A program made the translations under genes and the position numbers. 64,000 nucleotides of DNA from Prevotella sp. (GTDB lineage: Bacteria; Bacteroidota; Bacteroidia; Bacteroidales; Bacteroidaceae). A model generated the notes under the pieces. The model was not told the origin of the DNA, did no database searches, and saw only the letters and a program-made list of their open reading frames with translations. This document shows, piece by piece, positions 8,726 through 18,000 of the stretch. Every line of letters begins with the position of its first letter. The first letter of the stretch is position 1. The DNA lies in contig JAFTFO010000015.1 of assembly GCA_017449495.1 (NCBI GenBank), forward strand, positions 18,289-82,288. Reading direction: 5' to 3'.

Positions 8726-9880
8726 ATGAAAGTTATGACATACGAATTTTTGCAGCATTACTGGTGCTTCATCGTAGCACTGTTAGGGGCCCTGTTGGTG
8801 TTTTTGCTCTTCGTGCAGGGAGCCAACTCCGTGGCCAGCAGCCTCGGCTATACGGAAGAGGGCAAGCGTCTTGTATACAACTCCACTGGCCGTAAGTGGG
8901 AGTTTACCTTTACCACGCTCGTCACCTTCGGCGGCGCCTTCTTCGCCTCCTATCCCCTCTTCTACTCAACGAGTTTCGGCGGAGCCTACTGGCTCTGGAT
9001 GATCATCCTGTTCACCTTTGTGCTCCAGGCCGTCAGCTATGAGTTCCAGAACAAGATAGGAAATTTCCTCGGGCCGAAGACCTTCCAGTTCTTCCTCACC
9101 CTCAACGGCATCATCGGCCCGCTGCTCTTAGGCGGTGCCGTCGCCACCTTCTTCGAGGGCTCGAACTTCATCGTCGAGAAGAACAACCTGATCGACCCGA
9201 CGGCCCTCACACCCGTCATCTCGCGCTGGGCCAATGCCAGCCACGGCCTCGACGCCCTGCTCAATCCCTGGGTGCTCGTCTTTGGACTGGCTGTCGTGTT
9301 CTTAGCCCGCATCTTGGGTATCCTCTACGTGATGAACAACGTCGACGACGAGGATATCCGTTCGCGAGGCTCCGTCCGTCTGATAGGTGCAGCCGTGCCC
9401 TTCCTCATCCTCTTCGTGGCTTACCTTGTCCACCTGCTGGTGAAAGACGGCTTTGCCTACAACGACGAAGGTTTCATCTATATGGAGCCATATAAGTACT
9501 TCAACAACTTCATCGACATGTGGTATCTCCTTATTATATTATTAATAGGTGTAGTGCTCGTGCTCTTCGGCATCGGCAAGACCATCGTGTCGAAGGACTA
9601 TATCGGCGGCATCTGGCCTGCCGGCATCGGCACCGTGCTCACCGTCCTGGCCCTGCTGCTCTGCTCCGCCTGGAACCACACGGCCTACTATCCCTCGACC
9701 GCCGACCTCCAGTCGTCGCTGACGATGGTCAACTCCTGCTCGAGTGAGTTCACCCTGCGCACCATGTTCTACGTTTCGCTACTCGTACCTTTCGTACTGG
9801 CTTACATCGTCTATGCCTGGCGCGCCATCGACTCGAAGAAAATCACGAAAGAGGAAATCCAAAACGACCACGCTTATTGA
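8726..9880 (+). CDS. cydB: Cytochrome bd quinol oxidase subunit II
   Basis: The 384-residue protein has about nine membrane helices and the length and helix pattern of CydB, the second core subunit of bd oxidase. It starts METHYL-type at ATG 8726 (MKVMTYEFLQHYW...), and an alternative in-frame ATG two codons later is possible. It follows cydA directly and is followed by deoD after 1 bp. The pair supports microaerobic oxygen scavenging in an otherwise anaerobic lineage. Confidence 0.96.
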   Translation: MKVMTYEFLQHYWCFIVALLGALLVFLLFVQGANSVASSLGYTEEGKRLVYNSTGRKWEFTFTTLVTFGGAFFASYPLFYSTSFGGAYWLWMIILFTFVLQAVSYEFQNKIGNFLGPKTFQFFLTLNGIIGPLLLGGAVATFFEGSNFIVEKNNLIDPTALTPVISRWANASHGLDALLNPWVLVFGLAVVFLARILGILYVMNNVDDEDIRSRGSVRLIGAAVPFLILFVAYLVHLLVKDGFAYNDEGFIYMEPYKYFNNFIDMWYLLIILLIGVVLVLFGIGKTIVSKDYIGGIWPAGIGTVLTVLALLLCSAWNHTAYYPSTADLQSSLTMVNSCSSEFTLRTMFYVSLLVPFVLAYIVYAWRAIDSKKITKEEIQNDHAY

Positions 9881-9881
9881 T

Positions 9882-10595
9882 ATGGAAAAGCCAAAGACCC
9901 CTACGCCCCATATCGGGGCCCAGTATGGCTACATCGCCGAGACCGTCATCATGGCAGGCGATCCGCTGCGTGCCAAGTTCATGGCAGAGACATTCTTGGA
10001 GAATCCCGTGCAGTTTAACAATGTCCGTGGCATGCTCGGCTTCACGGGTACCCGTCAGGGCTGTCGCGTCAGTGTGATGGGCCACGGCATAGGAATGCCC
10101 TCCATTGGCATCTATTCCTATGAGCTCTTCAACTTCTACGGCGTTGAGACCATCATCCGCGTGGGCTCAGCAGGCTCCATCCAGACCGATCTGCATCTGG
10201 GCGACCTTGTGATTGCACAGGGTGCCTGCACCAACTCCAACTATGCCGCCCAGTTCGAGTTGCCAGGGACGTTCGCACCCATCGCCGACTTCTCGTTAGT
10301 CAGAAAGGCTGCCGACACCTGCGACCGTCTGGGCTACCACTATCGAGTGGGCAATGTGCTGTCGTCGGATGTCTTCTACAATGAGAACGCCCACAACGAC
10401 AAGTGGATCTCAATGGGTGTCCTCGCTGTCGAGATGGAGGTGGCTGGTCTCTACATGAATGCGGCCCGTGCCGGTAAGCGTGCACTGGCCATCTGCACCA
10501 TCTCCGACCATATCATCACAGGCGAGGTGACCACCGCCGAGGAGCGCCAGACCACACTCACCCACATGATGGACGTCGCCTTCTCGCTGCTGTAG
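9882..10595 (+). CDS. deoD: Purine nucleoside phosphorylase, DeoD type
   Basis: The 237-residue enzyme cleaves purine (deoxy)nucleosides with phosphate in nucleotide salvage. Recognisable motifs are TPHIGA near the N-terminus, VIMAGDPLRAKFMA (phosphate-binding), RVGSAGS, VEMEVAGLY (ribose/base contacts) and TISDHI with the catalytic Asp. The start at 9882 lies just after the cydB stop at 9880, and upstream in-frame ATGs fall inside cydB. Its last about 30 coding bases plus downstream DNA are repeated at 11926-12061. Confidence 0.96.
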   Translation: MEKPKTPTPHIGAQYGYIAETVIMAGDPLRAKFMAETFLENPVQFNNVRGMLGFTGTRQGCRVSVMGHGIGMPSIGIYSYELFNFYGVETIIRVGSAGSIQTDLHLGDLVIAQGACTNSNYAAQFELPGTFAPIADFSLVRKAADTCDRLGYHYRVGNVLSSDVFYNENAHNDKWISMGVLAVEMEVAGLYMNAARAGKRALAICTISDHIITGEVTTAEERQTTLTHMMDVAFSLL

Positions 10596-10700
10596 CACCT
10601 GAAACGCACAAAAGCGCCTCTCGGAGTCCTCACAATAGACTCCTTAAGAAAATAATTCCCGAAATGCTTGCACGTTTCGGGATTTATGTGTATCTTTGCA
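10564..10700. repeat. Direct repeat copy 1 (deoD 3' end, hairpin, promoter)
   Basis: This 137-bp segment runs from the last ten codons of deoD through its stop, a short spacer, the CCCGAAA...TTTCGGG hairpin and a TATCTTTGC -7 element. It is almost identical to 11926-12061, so the two copies bracket the AAA/DUF4143 ATPase gene. Confidence 0.85.
10649..10700 (+). promoter_or_regulatory. Hairpin-plus-promoter module, copy 1
   Basis: A 52-bp unit holds an inverted repeat (CCCGAAA-N10-TTTCGGG) followed by TATCTTTGC at 10691-10699, which fits the Bacteroidales -7 element for the ATPase gene at 10783. The hairpin may also end the deoD transcript. Two more copies occur at 12010-12061 and 12427-12478. 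Confidence 0.65.
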
Positions 10701-10782
10701 ACCAAAAAAGTGCAAAATTCGTGACCATACTCCCGAATTTTATGGAAAAATCAGGAGTTAAGTCATTAATTTCAGTGGTATT

Positions 10783-11922
10783 ATGTACAAGAGAATATTT
10801 GATATTGAGGGCAAGTTAGATGAAGGAATGTTCTTGTTTGGTGCACGCCAGACGGGAAAATCAACTCTTTTGAAAGAGCGATTCAAAGGGGCGATTTATT
10901 ATGATTTGCTCAATCCAAATGTAAGAAGAGCCTTTAAGTTGAACCCCAACTCCCTTTGGGAAGCCCTTCAGGACAAACCTGTCGGAACGCTTGTTATAGT
11001 GGATGAAATCCAGAAAGTTCCTGAACTATTGGATGTGGTACATTCCCTGATGGTAGACAGAGGTCTGTTCTTCATCCTCAGTGGTTCCAGTTCAAGAAAA
11101 CTTAAGAAATCTGGGGCCAACACGCTTGGGGGACGTGCCATACCAGAAACGCTTTATCCTCTCGTCTGGCCGGAGGTGACAGACTTTCAGATAGACAAGG
11201 CTGTACAGAATGGCATGATACCCCGTCATTATTTGGTGGAAGATGCCACCAAGCGACTTTCTGGCTATGTAAAGGTGTATTTAGACGAAGAAATCAGAGA
11301 AGAAGGCGAAGTGAGGGAACTCGATGCGTTTGAACGTTTTATGGAGGTAGCTGCTATTTCCGACGGTGAAATGCTGAACTATGCCAACATTGCCTCAGAC
11401 TGCGGCGTATCTGCAAAAACGGTCAAGTCGTACTTCCAGATCCTTTACGACACGCTCATCGGTTATGAGATCCCTGCGTTCAGGAAAGAAATCAAGCGAA
11501 AGATAGTCCAAGCTCCCAGATTCTACTATTTTGATGTCGGACTTGCGAACTATCTTATGGGCCGTCATTCCCTAAAACGGGGTACTGATGATTACGGGCA
11601 TGCCTTTGAGCACTTTGTGATGCAGGAAATCATTGCTTACAAAGGCTACAACGACAAGCGAGATGTTGTTTCTTATTGGCACACGTATGACAAGAAAGAA
11701 GTTGATGCCATTATTGGAGACGCGAAAGTGGCTATCGAGATTAAATCGACAGAGCATGTAGAGACTAAGCATAAGAAAGGTCTCAAGGCTTTCAAGGAGG
11801 AGCATCCTGACTGTCGCCTGATTCTCGTTTCTCTTGACCCGATAACTCGCAAATCCGATGACAAAGAACTCATCTATGTCTTGGACTTTTTAAAGATGCT
11901 ATGGAGCGGTGAAATATTCTAA
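10783..11922 (+). CDS. AAA family ATPase with DUF4143 domain
   Basis: The 379-residue protein has Walker A (FGARQTGKSTLL, residues about 19-30), Walker B (LVIVDEIQ, about 70-77) and an arginine-finger-like SGSSSRKL segment. A C-terminal DUF4143 domain (residues about 190-350) contains a PD-(D/E)XK-like core (EVDAIIGDAKVAIEIKST). Such proteins are abundant in Bacteroidales accessory DNA and their role is not established. It appears full length. The gene is visibly AT-richer than deoD and is bracketed by two copies of the deoD 3' end, which suggests insertion here. Confidence 0.85.
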   Translation: MYKRIFDIEGKLDEGMFLFGARQTGKSTLLKERFKGAIYYDLLNPNVRRAFKLNPNSLWEALQDKPVGTLVIVDEIQKVPELLDVVHSLMVDRGLFFILSGSSSRKLKKSGANTLGGRAIPETLYPLVWPEVTDFQIDKAVQNGMIPRHYLVEDATKRLSGYVKVYLDEEIREEGEVRELDAFERFMEVAAISDGEMLNYANIASDCGVSAKTVKSYFQILYDTLIGYEIPAFRKEIKRKIVQAPRFYYFDVGLANYLMGRHSLKRGTDDYGHAFEHFVMQEIIAYKGYNDKRDVVSYWHTYDKKEVDAIIGDAKVAIEIKSTEHVETKHKKGLKAFKEEHPDCRLILVSLDPITRKSDDKELIYVLDFLKMLWSGEIF

Positions 11923-11925
11923 TTG

Positions 11926-12061
11926 ACATGATGGATGTCGCCTTCTCGCTGCTGTAGCACCTGAAATGCACAAAAGCGCCTCTCAAAGTCCTCACAATAG
12001 ACTCTTGAGAAAATAATTCCCGAAATGCTTGCACGTTTCGGGAATTTGTCGTATCTTTGCA
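11926..12061. repeat. Direct repeat copy 2 (duplicate of deoD 3' end)
   Basis: The segment begins 4 bp after the ATPase stop and repeats 10564-10700 with a handful of substitutions, including codons for MMDVAFSLL and the stop of deoD. No deoD body precedes it, so it is an orphan 3' end. It behaves like a long target duplication or attachment-type repeat. Confidence 0.85.
12010..12061 (+). promoter_or_regulatory. Hairpin-plus-promoter module, copy 2
   Basis: TTCCCGAAA-N10-TTTCGGGAA precedes TATCTTTGC at 12052-12060, placing the start of transcription almost on the ATG at 12067 of the next gene. Confidence 0.6.
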
Positions 12062-12066
12062 CCATT

Positions 12067-12393
12067 ATGAAATCAGACCGTAACATCAACCACAACTCTG
12101 ACTTCGGTTTCAAGGAACCGTTTGAGCAGGCGGAGATAGCTCGCTACTCTGATTCAGAGCGTCGTCAGTATTATGAGAGCCAGAAGGAGTATTGTGACTA
12201 TTACAGTACGATGACGACCTCCTATAACAAAGGTCATGCAGAGGGACATGCAGAAGGTCTGGCAGAAGGTCGTTTAGAAGGTATCAATGAGGCTAATCGT
12301 GAGAATGCCCGAAGAATGAAAGCCGACGGGATGACTGTGGAGCAAGTGGCAAAATATACCAACTTATCAATCAAAGAAATTGAGAAGCTGTAG
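12067..12393 (+). CDS. Shortened Rpn/PD-(D/E)XK transposase-family protein (probable remnant)
   Basis: The 108-residue product starts MKSDRNINHNSDFGFK, resembling the N-terminus of the Rpn/PD-(D/E)XK nuclease family transposases (usually PYTDFGFKKLFG...). It then jumps directly to the family's C-terminal part: EQAEIARYSDSERRQYY, the G-H/L-AEG repeats and a final helix-turn-helix-like MTVEQVAKYTNLSIKEIEKL. The nuclease core between these ends is missing, yet the frame is intact. The start at 12067 lies right after the -7 element. It is probably non-functional as a nuclease, though the coiled-coil tail may still be made. Confidence 0.65.
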   Translation: MKSDRNINHNSDFGFKEPFEQAEIARYSDSERRQYYESQKEYCDYYSTMTTSYNKGHAEGHAEGLAEGRLEGINEANRENARRMKADGMTVEQVAKYTNLSIKEIEKL

Positions 12394-12426
12394 CCGACAT
12401 TAACATTCCAATTTTACTTACTTTAT

Positions 12427-12478
12427 AAAATAATTCCCGAAATGCTTGCACGTTTCGGGAATTTGTCGTATCTTTGCA
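12427..12478 (+). promoter_or_regulatory. Hairpin-plus-promoter module, copy 3
   Basis: This third copy of the 52-bp unit has TATCTTTGC at 12469-12477 and would drive the structured RNA/leader and the BspA-like genes downstream. Confidence 0.6.
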
Positions 12479-12483
12479 GCATC

Positions 12484-12757
12484 GCTTGTTAGCCCTCAGG
12501 GGTGAAAGCGGGCGGTCTTATATATGAGAAAGACGTTTTCGGACGTCTGTCGTTGTGCATAACGAACTTCGCAAACTCGACACCACAGCAGACAGATGAC
12601 AACGAGGCGTCTACGTGGGGCGTTTCTATATACCTTATTAATATATAGTTCGTTCTGGCGTGGGCTAACTGCGTTGTCTATCCTGTGTGGTGGGGCAATG
12701 CGAAGGCCTGTTATGCCAGGATGGGCAGAGAAACAGACACCTACGCCTTTTTTGTAT
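12484..12757 (+). ncRNA. Candidate structured RNA or long 5' leader
   Basis: No gene is seen between 12394 and 12850. Downstream of the promoter at 12469 the DNA shows nested pairing: a local hairpin (AGACGT 12531-12536 with ACGTCT 12542-12547), a stem TATCCTG/CAGGAT (12679-12685 with 12717-12722) and an outer stem AGGCGT (12605-12610) with ACGCCT (12743-12748). The outer stem is followed at once by six T residues, like an intrinsic terminator. It could be an independent RNA of about 270 nt or an attenuator-type leader of the BspA-like gene at 12851. I do not recognise a known family. Confidence 0.4.
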
Positions 12758-12850
12758 CATAAGCTAACAATAACTTTTTGATAAACGGCTGTCTTGGGGG
12801 TGTTGGTCAGCAAAAAGGAAAGTGACAATTAACTTCTAAAAAACAAGCTT

Positions 12851-14446
12851 ATGAAAAGTAGCAAACTATTATTGCTGATTTTAACGATGCTGACTATGGC
12901 TGTCAGCGCGAGTGCCGACGATTTCTTCACAGAAGAAGGAATCCAATATTATTACTTAGATGGTAATAACGTGGAAATAGGTCTCGTGACCAGTGACTCA
13001 AAGTATGGACTTTACACCCCAGCAGATTTTGTGATACCTGAAAAGGTGACCCATGGCGGTGTTGAATACACTGTAACGAGGGTTGGCGAAAGGTTGTTGA
13101 CAAGTTGGAGATATCTCACATCGATTACTATCCCCAAGACGATCACGTATATAGGCCATAATGCCTTCTTGGGGTGCGAAAATGCTGTTTTCATATCCGA
13201 GATAGAGGATCCATTTGAAATAGAAGAGAGTGTTTTTTTATACTGCTATAATAATCCTCTCTATGTTCCATACGGCACCAAGGCGAAATATCAGTCAACG
13301 CTTTGTTGGAGTTATTTTACGAATATCATTGACCCCGCTGAGTCAGAAGAGCCCGTGACGGTCACAGCCAATAATTATGCCATTGAGTATGGTGACCCAC
13401 TACCAGCATTTGAATATACTACAGAAGGGGCTGAGTTAAAAGGTTCACCCAGCATTTATTGTGACGCTACAGAAGCCTCTCCTGTAGGCACCTATACGAT
13501 TAAGGTGGAAAAAGGCAGTGTGACTAATAATAAGGTAACCTTTGTGGATGGTACACTGACTATCACTAAAGCCCCGCTGACAATTACAGCAGGCAATTAT
13601 ACAAAAAAACAGGGAGAAGACAATCCCGAGTTTGCTCTAACCTACGCTGGCTTTAAGAACAATGAGACAGAAACTGTGTTGACGAAGCAACCGATAGTGG
13701 CTTGTTCTGCCACGAAAGACTCACCCGCAGGCGATTATGAGGTAATGGTTTCCGATGCAGAAGCAGAAAACTATGAGATTACCTACGTGTCCGGTAATCT
13801 GACTATTGAGGAAGTTGAAGTTGTTGATAATCCTGACAATCCGGGTGATGCAGATGAGGAGGGCTTCTTCTTTGAAGAGGGCATCCGATATGACAAGCTG
13901 GGGAATCACAATGTGGAGATCACACTTATTACTGATGAATCGAAATATGGATCGACAGTTTATACCGAAGGGGATTTCGTGATACCTGAGAAAGTGACTC
14001 ACGACGGTGTAGAATACACCATAACCAGAGTGGGAGAAAGGCTTTTAACAAGTTGGGCTTATCTTACCTCACTGACCATCCCCCAAACCATCACCCATAT
14101 CGGACATAATGCCTTCTTGGGCTGTTCAGGCTTAACGGCAGTTTATGTTTATACCACAGACCCCTGCATACTAGGTTCATCTGCTGATGATGTCTCGTCG
14201 GTATTCATGCACGTAGATAAAGAAAACTGCGCACTTTATGTTCCAAAAGACTGTATTGAAAAGTATCGTGCAGCGGAGGGCTGGAAGGATTTCTTAAACA
14301 TCGTGGAGTTGGAAGACACGGGGATTGAGTCCGTCCAAAAGACATCAGCCCAGCCCTCTGCCGTCTATAATCTGAATGGCCAGCGTGTGGTAAAAAAAGC
14401 CAAGGGCGTATATATCATTAATGGGAAGAAGGTTTTTGTGAAGTGA
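12851..14446 (+). CDS. BspA-like leucine-rich repeat surface protein with MBG-like domains
   Basis: The 531-residue protein has a signal peptide (MKSSKLLLLILTMLTMAVSASA). A BspA/LRR_5 block follows (about 25-165), then two MBG-like immunoglobulin-fold repeats (about 168-240 and 241-322, each ending GTLTI/GNLTI). A second BspA block (about 340-480) is closely similar to the first (DFFTEEGIQYYYLDG vs GFFFEEGIRYDKLG). It ends with the short tail VYNLNGQRVVKKAKGVYIINGKKVFVK-like signature that recurs in other exported proteins here. Likely cell-surface adhesion or substrate binding. The two halves look like an internal duplication around the MBG pair. Confidence 0.85.
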   Translation: MKSSKLLLLILTMLTMAVSASADDFFTEEGIQYYYLDGNNVEIGLVTSDSKYGLYTPADFVIPEKVTHGGVEYTVTRVGERLLTSWRYLTSITIPKTITYIGHNAFLGCENAVFISEIEDPFEIEESVFLYCYNNPLYVPYGTKAKYQSTLCWSYFTNIIDPAESEEPVTVTANNYAIEYGDPLPAFEYTTEGAELKGSPSIYCDATEASPVGTYTIKVEKGSVTNNKVTFVDGTLTITKAPLTITAGNYTKKQGEDNPEFALTYAGFKNNETETVLTKQPIVACSATKDSPAGDYEVMVSDAEAENYEITYVSGNLTIEEVEVVDNPDNPGDADEEGFFFEEGIRYDKLGNHNVEITLITDESKYGSTVYTEGDFVIPEKVTHDGVEYTITRVGERLLTSWAYLTSLTIPQTITHIGHNAFLGCSGLTAVYVYTTDPCILGSSADDVSSVFMHVDKENCALYVPKDCIEKYRAAEGWKDFLNIVELEDTGIESVQKTSAQPSAVYNLNGQRVVKKAKGVYIINGKKVFVK

Positions 14447-14489
14447 TATTCCGATAAATAGAGAAACAATAATTTAGAATAAGAAGATT

Positions 14490-15014
14490 ATGAAACAGAA
14501 AAGAATGATCTTTACCTTATTGACTGTGGCTGCCTTTTGGTGCGTTTCTCCACAGTATGTTTCAGCACGTACTAAGGCTGAAAAGGCAGTAACTCAGGCT
14601 AAGTCTGCCAGTAAGCAATTGGAGTTCATGGGCATCCCTGTGCATCAGTCTAAAAATCAACTTATAGCCCAGTTGAAGACAAAGGGTTTTACGGAGAAAA
14701 AGGATGCAAAAGGAAAGCCGATGCTTTGTGGCACCTATGATGGAAAGGAAGTAAAGGCAAGAGTTTTCACCTATACCATCATGATAGAGGATCTGAAGCA
14801 CTACACGCTGGCTCAGGCTAAGACTCGCTTTGAAGCACTACTTACAAAGACGAAGGCAACCTATGGAAATGGAAAGTTCACATCAAACTCCTCCAATTTT
14901 AAAGTCTACGAAATAAAGTGCCAAGGCGGAACAGTGTCCGTGATGCTCACTAACGAAGATGAAATGCACGGCAAAAGCAACCTTTACGTCGTGGGCATTG
15001 GCTTCTATAAGTAG
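14490..15014 (+). CDS. Secreted protein of unknown function
   Basis: The 174-residue product has a signal peptide (MKQKRMIFTLLTVAAFWCVSPQYVSA) and a compact alpha/beta mature domain with alternating lysine-rich strands (MLCGTYDGKEVKARVF, VYEIKCQGGTVSVML). I do not recognise a named family. It sits between two BspA-like genes with gaps of 43 and about 56 bp and no promoter-like element of its own, so probably belongs to the same transcript. Confidence 0.7.
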   Translation: MKQKRMIFTLLTVAAFWCVSPQYVSARTKAEKAVTQAKSASKQLEFMGIPVHQSKNQLIAQLKTKGFTEKKDAKGKPMLCGTYDGKEVKARVFTYTIMIEDLKHYTLAQAKTRFEALLTKTKATYGNGKFTSNSSNFKVYEIKCQGGTVSVMLTNEDEMHGKSNLYVVGIGFYK

Positions 15015-15070
15015 ATGGTCTCGTTACAATAACATTGATAACATGAGACAATAGTTAAAATGACATGTTT

Positions 15071-18000
15071 ATGAAACAGAAAATAAATATTTTACTGACT
15101 CTGATGCTACTCTTTTCTGAAAGCGTCAATTGCACCATCATTACTTTTGCTGATGCCAAGGTTAAAGCTATTTGTGTTAGGAAATGGGACATAACTGGTG
15201 ATGGTGAACTTGATACAGGTGAGGCTGCACATGTTACAGCGATTGGTAGTGAATTCACAGGTAACAATGAAATCACAAGTTTTGATGAATTGAAGTATTT
15301 CACTGGACTAGAGATGATTGGCAGAGGGACTTTTAGTGGCTGTAATAATCTTACTTCTGTTGTCATTCCAGAAAATGTGGAATGGATTGGAGATCAGTCG
15401 TTTTATTGTAAGAATCTGAAAAAAATAACCATTCCCAAAAGCGTAAAAAAAATCGAGGAAGGAGCTTTTATATGTGATGATCTTTCTTCTATTCACATCA
15501 CAGATTTGGCATCTTGGTGTGGAATCGATTTTGGGTCATATGGCTTTGGGAATCCTCTTCCTCATGTTAAGCATTTCTACCTGAATGATTCTGAGATTAT
15601 TGATTTGGTAATTCCAGAAGGGGTCCAGAAATTTGGTACAGCTTTTAGGGGGTGTAATACCTTCACTTCTGTGAAAATCCCTAATAGTGTGAATACTATT
15701 GAAAACGGTGCCTTTTCTGGCTGCCAAAACCTGATAAGAGTTGAAATTGGCGATGGTGTTCAGGCTATAGGAGATGAGGCATTTTATAATTGTATTAAAC
15801 TTCCTTCTGTTACAATACCCGGAAATGTGACTAGCATTGGAAGAGAGGCTTTCGCAAAATGTCAAAGTCTGTCACAAGTAAATATTTGCAATGGTGTTCA
15901 GATTCTTGGTTATGGAGCGTTCAAAGGCTGTATAAACCTTCCCTCTATCGAGTTTCCAAATAGTTTGGAAGTGATAGAACATGAAGCCTTTGAAGGGTGT
16001 GAAAAGTTATCAAAGATTGTATTGGGAAACGGACTAAAGAAGGTAGCGAGAGCATTTCCTCAAAGTTTGACAGAAGTGCATATATCCGATTTAGCCTCCT
16101 GGTGTCGAATTAATTTTCCAGATGGTGGGGATCCGCTTGCTATAGCTAAACATCTGTATATGGACGGGAAAGAACTAAGGAACGCAGTCATTCCAGATGG
16201 AGTGACTTCATTAGGGACAGGCTTCTCAGAGTGCCTAAGTCTTGTTAGTGTGACCATTCCTAATTCTGTAAAAGAAATCAATGAACATGATTTTGTGCAT
16301 TGCACTAATCTAGAATCGGTAAAAATAGGTGATGGAGTTATTTCAATTGGAAAAGGTGCTTTTGGGTATTGTAGTAGTTTGAAAGAAGTGGAATTAGGTT
16401 CCGCACTTAAAACTATAGGAGAAGAGGCATTTTATCAATGTAGTAATTTGCCGTCAATCGTGATTCCAGATATGGTTGTTACTATTGGAAGATGTGCTTT
16501 TGAAAATTGTTATTCATTGACTGAGGTTTCATTGGGTAAAAGGGTGAAGAATATTAAAGAAGACGCATTTCGTGCGATTAGTAAAACTGCAGAGATTATT
16601 ATATCCGATTTAGCTGCGTGGTGTAATACTAATATAGAAAAATACGAGACAAATCTTCAGTATTATGCAAGGCGAATGTTTTTTAATGGTGAGGAGATAA
16701 AGAATCTGATAATCCCCAATACCGTGAAAGATTTTGGAACAGCCTTTGTATTTTGTAAAAGTATTGAGTCAGTAAAAATCCCAATAAGTGTGGAGACCAT
16801 TAGCGATTATGCTTTCCGAGACTGTGTTAATCTATATAAAATAGAGATTGGAGATGGAGTAAAGAGTATTGGCGATGGCTCTTTTTTAAATTGTGTGAAG
16901 TTATCAGAGGTTCACATTGTTGATGTAGCTGCATATTGTAATATAGAATACGCAAATCCAAATTCTCTAATTAATTCACACCCCCTTTACATAGCGAGGC
17001 ACCTTTTTATGGATGGCGAGGAAGTCGAAGACTTGGTTATTCCTAATAGTGTAGCAGGGTTTGGAATGGCTTTTCGCAACTGCTTAAGTTTAAAGGCGGT
17101 TGTTATTGGCAATAAGGTAAAAGCCATTGAAAAGGATGCATTCAATGGATGTGGTAGTCTGAAAGAGGTGGATTTTGCAGACTATTCTGTTTTAAAAGAA
17201 ATAAAAGACGAAGCATTCTCGGGTTGCCCATTAGTAAAGGTCACTCTTCCTTCCACATTACAATCTTTGGGATCTGGTGTTTTTGCTTATTGCGACAAAT
17301 TATCGGATATTTATGCTAATATGGAGTATCCATTTGAGATTCTTGAGAATGTTTTTACTTCCACAACTTATAATAATGCTGTATTGCATGTTATAAGTAA
17401 TAAAAGTGCCGAAAAATACAGGGAGACCTTTGCTTGGTCGAAGTTTTTCCATATCGTTAAGATAGGCGATGAGCCAGGTGACGGTGATGGGGGAAAAGAA
17501 AGTGATAATTATAAAAAAGGCGGTGGTGGTGGAGGCTCCATCACTACCCGCACCTATAATTATGACATTACAGCACAAGGTAAAGGAAATGTAGTGGTTG
17601 ACAAGAAAGAAGAGAGTACTGGGGCAGATAAGGGATGGACATCGTCGTTTGGTGGTCTAAACCTGCGTAACGAGCAGAAGATGGTAGAGATTGTTCATTA
17701 TCCAGACAGTGGTGTCCCCTTCAAGTTCATACCTGATGCGGGTTATGCGGTAAAGCAAGTTCAATTCTGTCCAGAAAAGGATGGAACGTTGAAGGATGTA
17801 ACGAACGATATTGTTTTTGACAGCAGTATCTCTGGTTATACATATAAGGCATTCGATAAGGATACAGGTCCAAAGCTGGTAGTTACTTTTGAGGCAACCA
17901 CTCCAGATCAGCCAGCAACATCACATATAGGGGATACCTTTACGGAAGAAGGTACTGAATATGAAATAAAGGCAGACGGTTCTGTGGCAATAAAGAAAGT

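Noticed and set aside
9744-9881. Upstream extension of deoD to an ATG at 9744
   Set aside because: The extra 46 codons lie within cydB and do not match the family, whose N-terminus begins near TPHIGA after ATG 9882.
10564-12478. Insertion sequence or integrative element carrying its own recombinase
   Set aside because: Direct repeats are present but neither open frame encodes a transposase or integrase with a complete catalytic domain.
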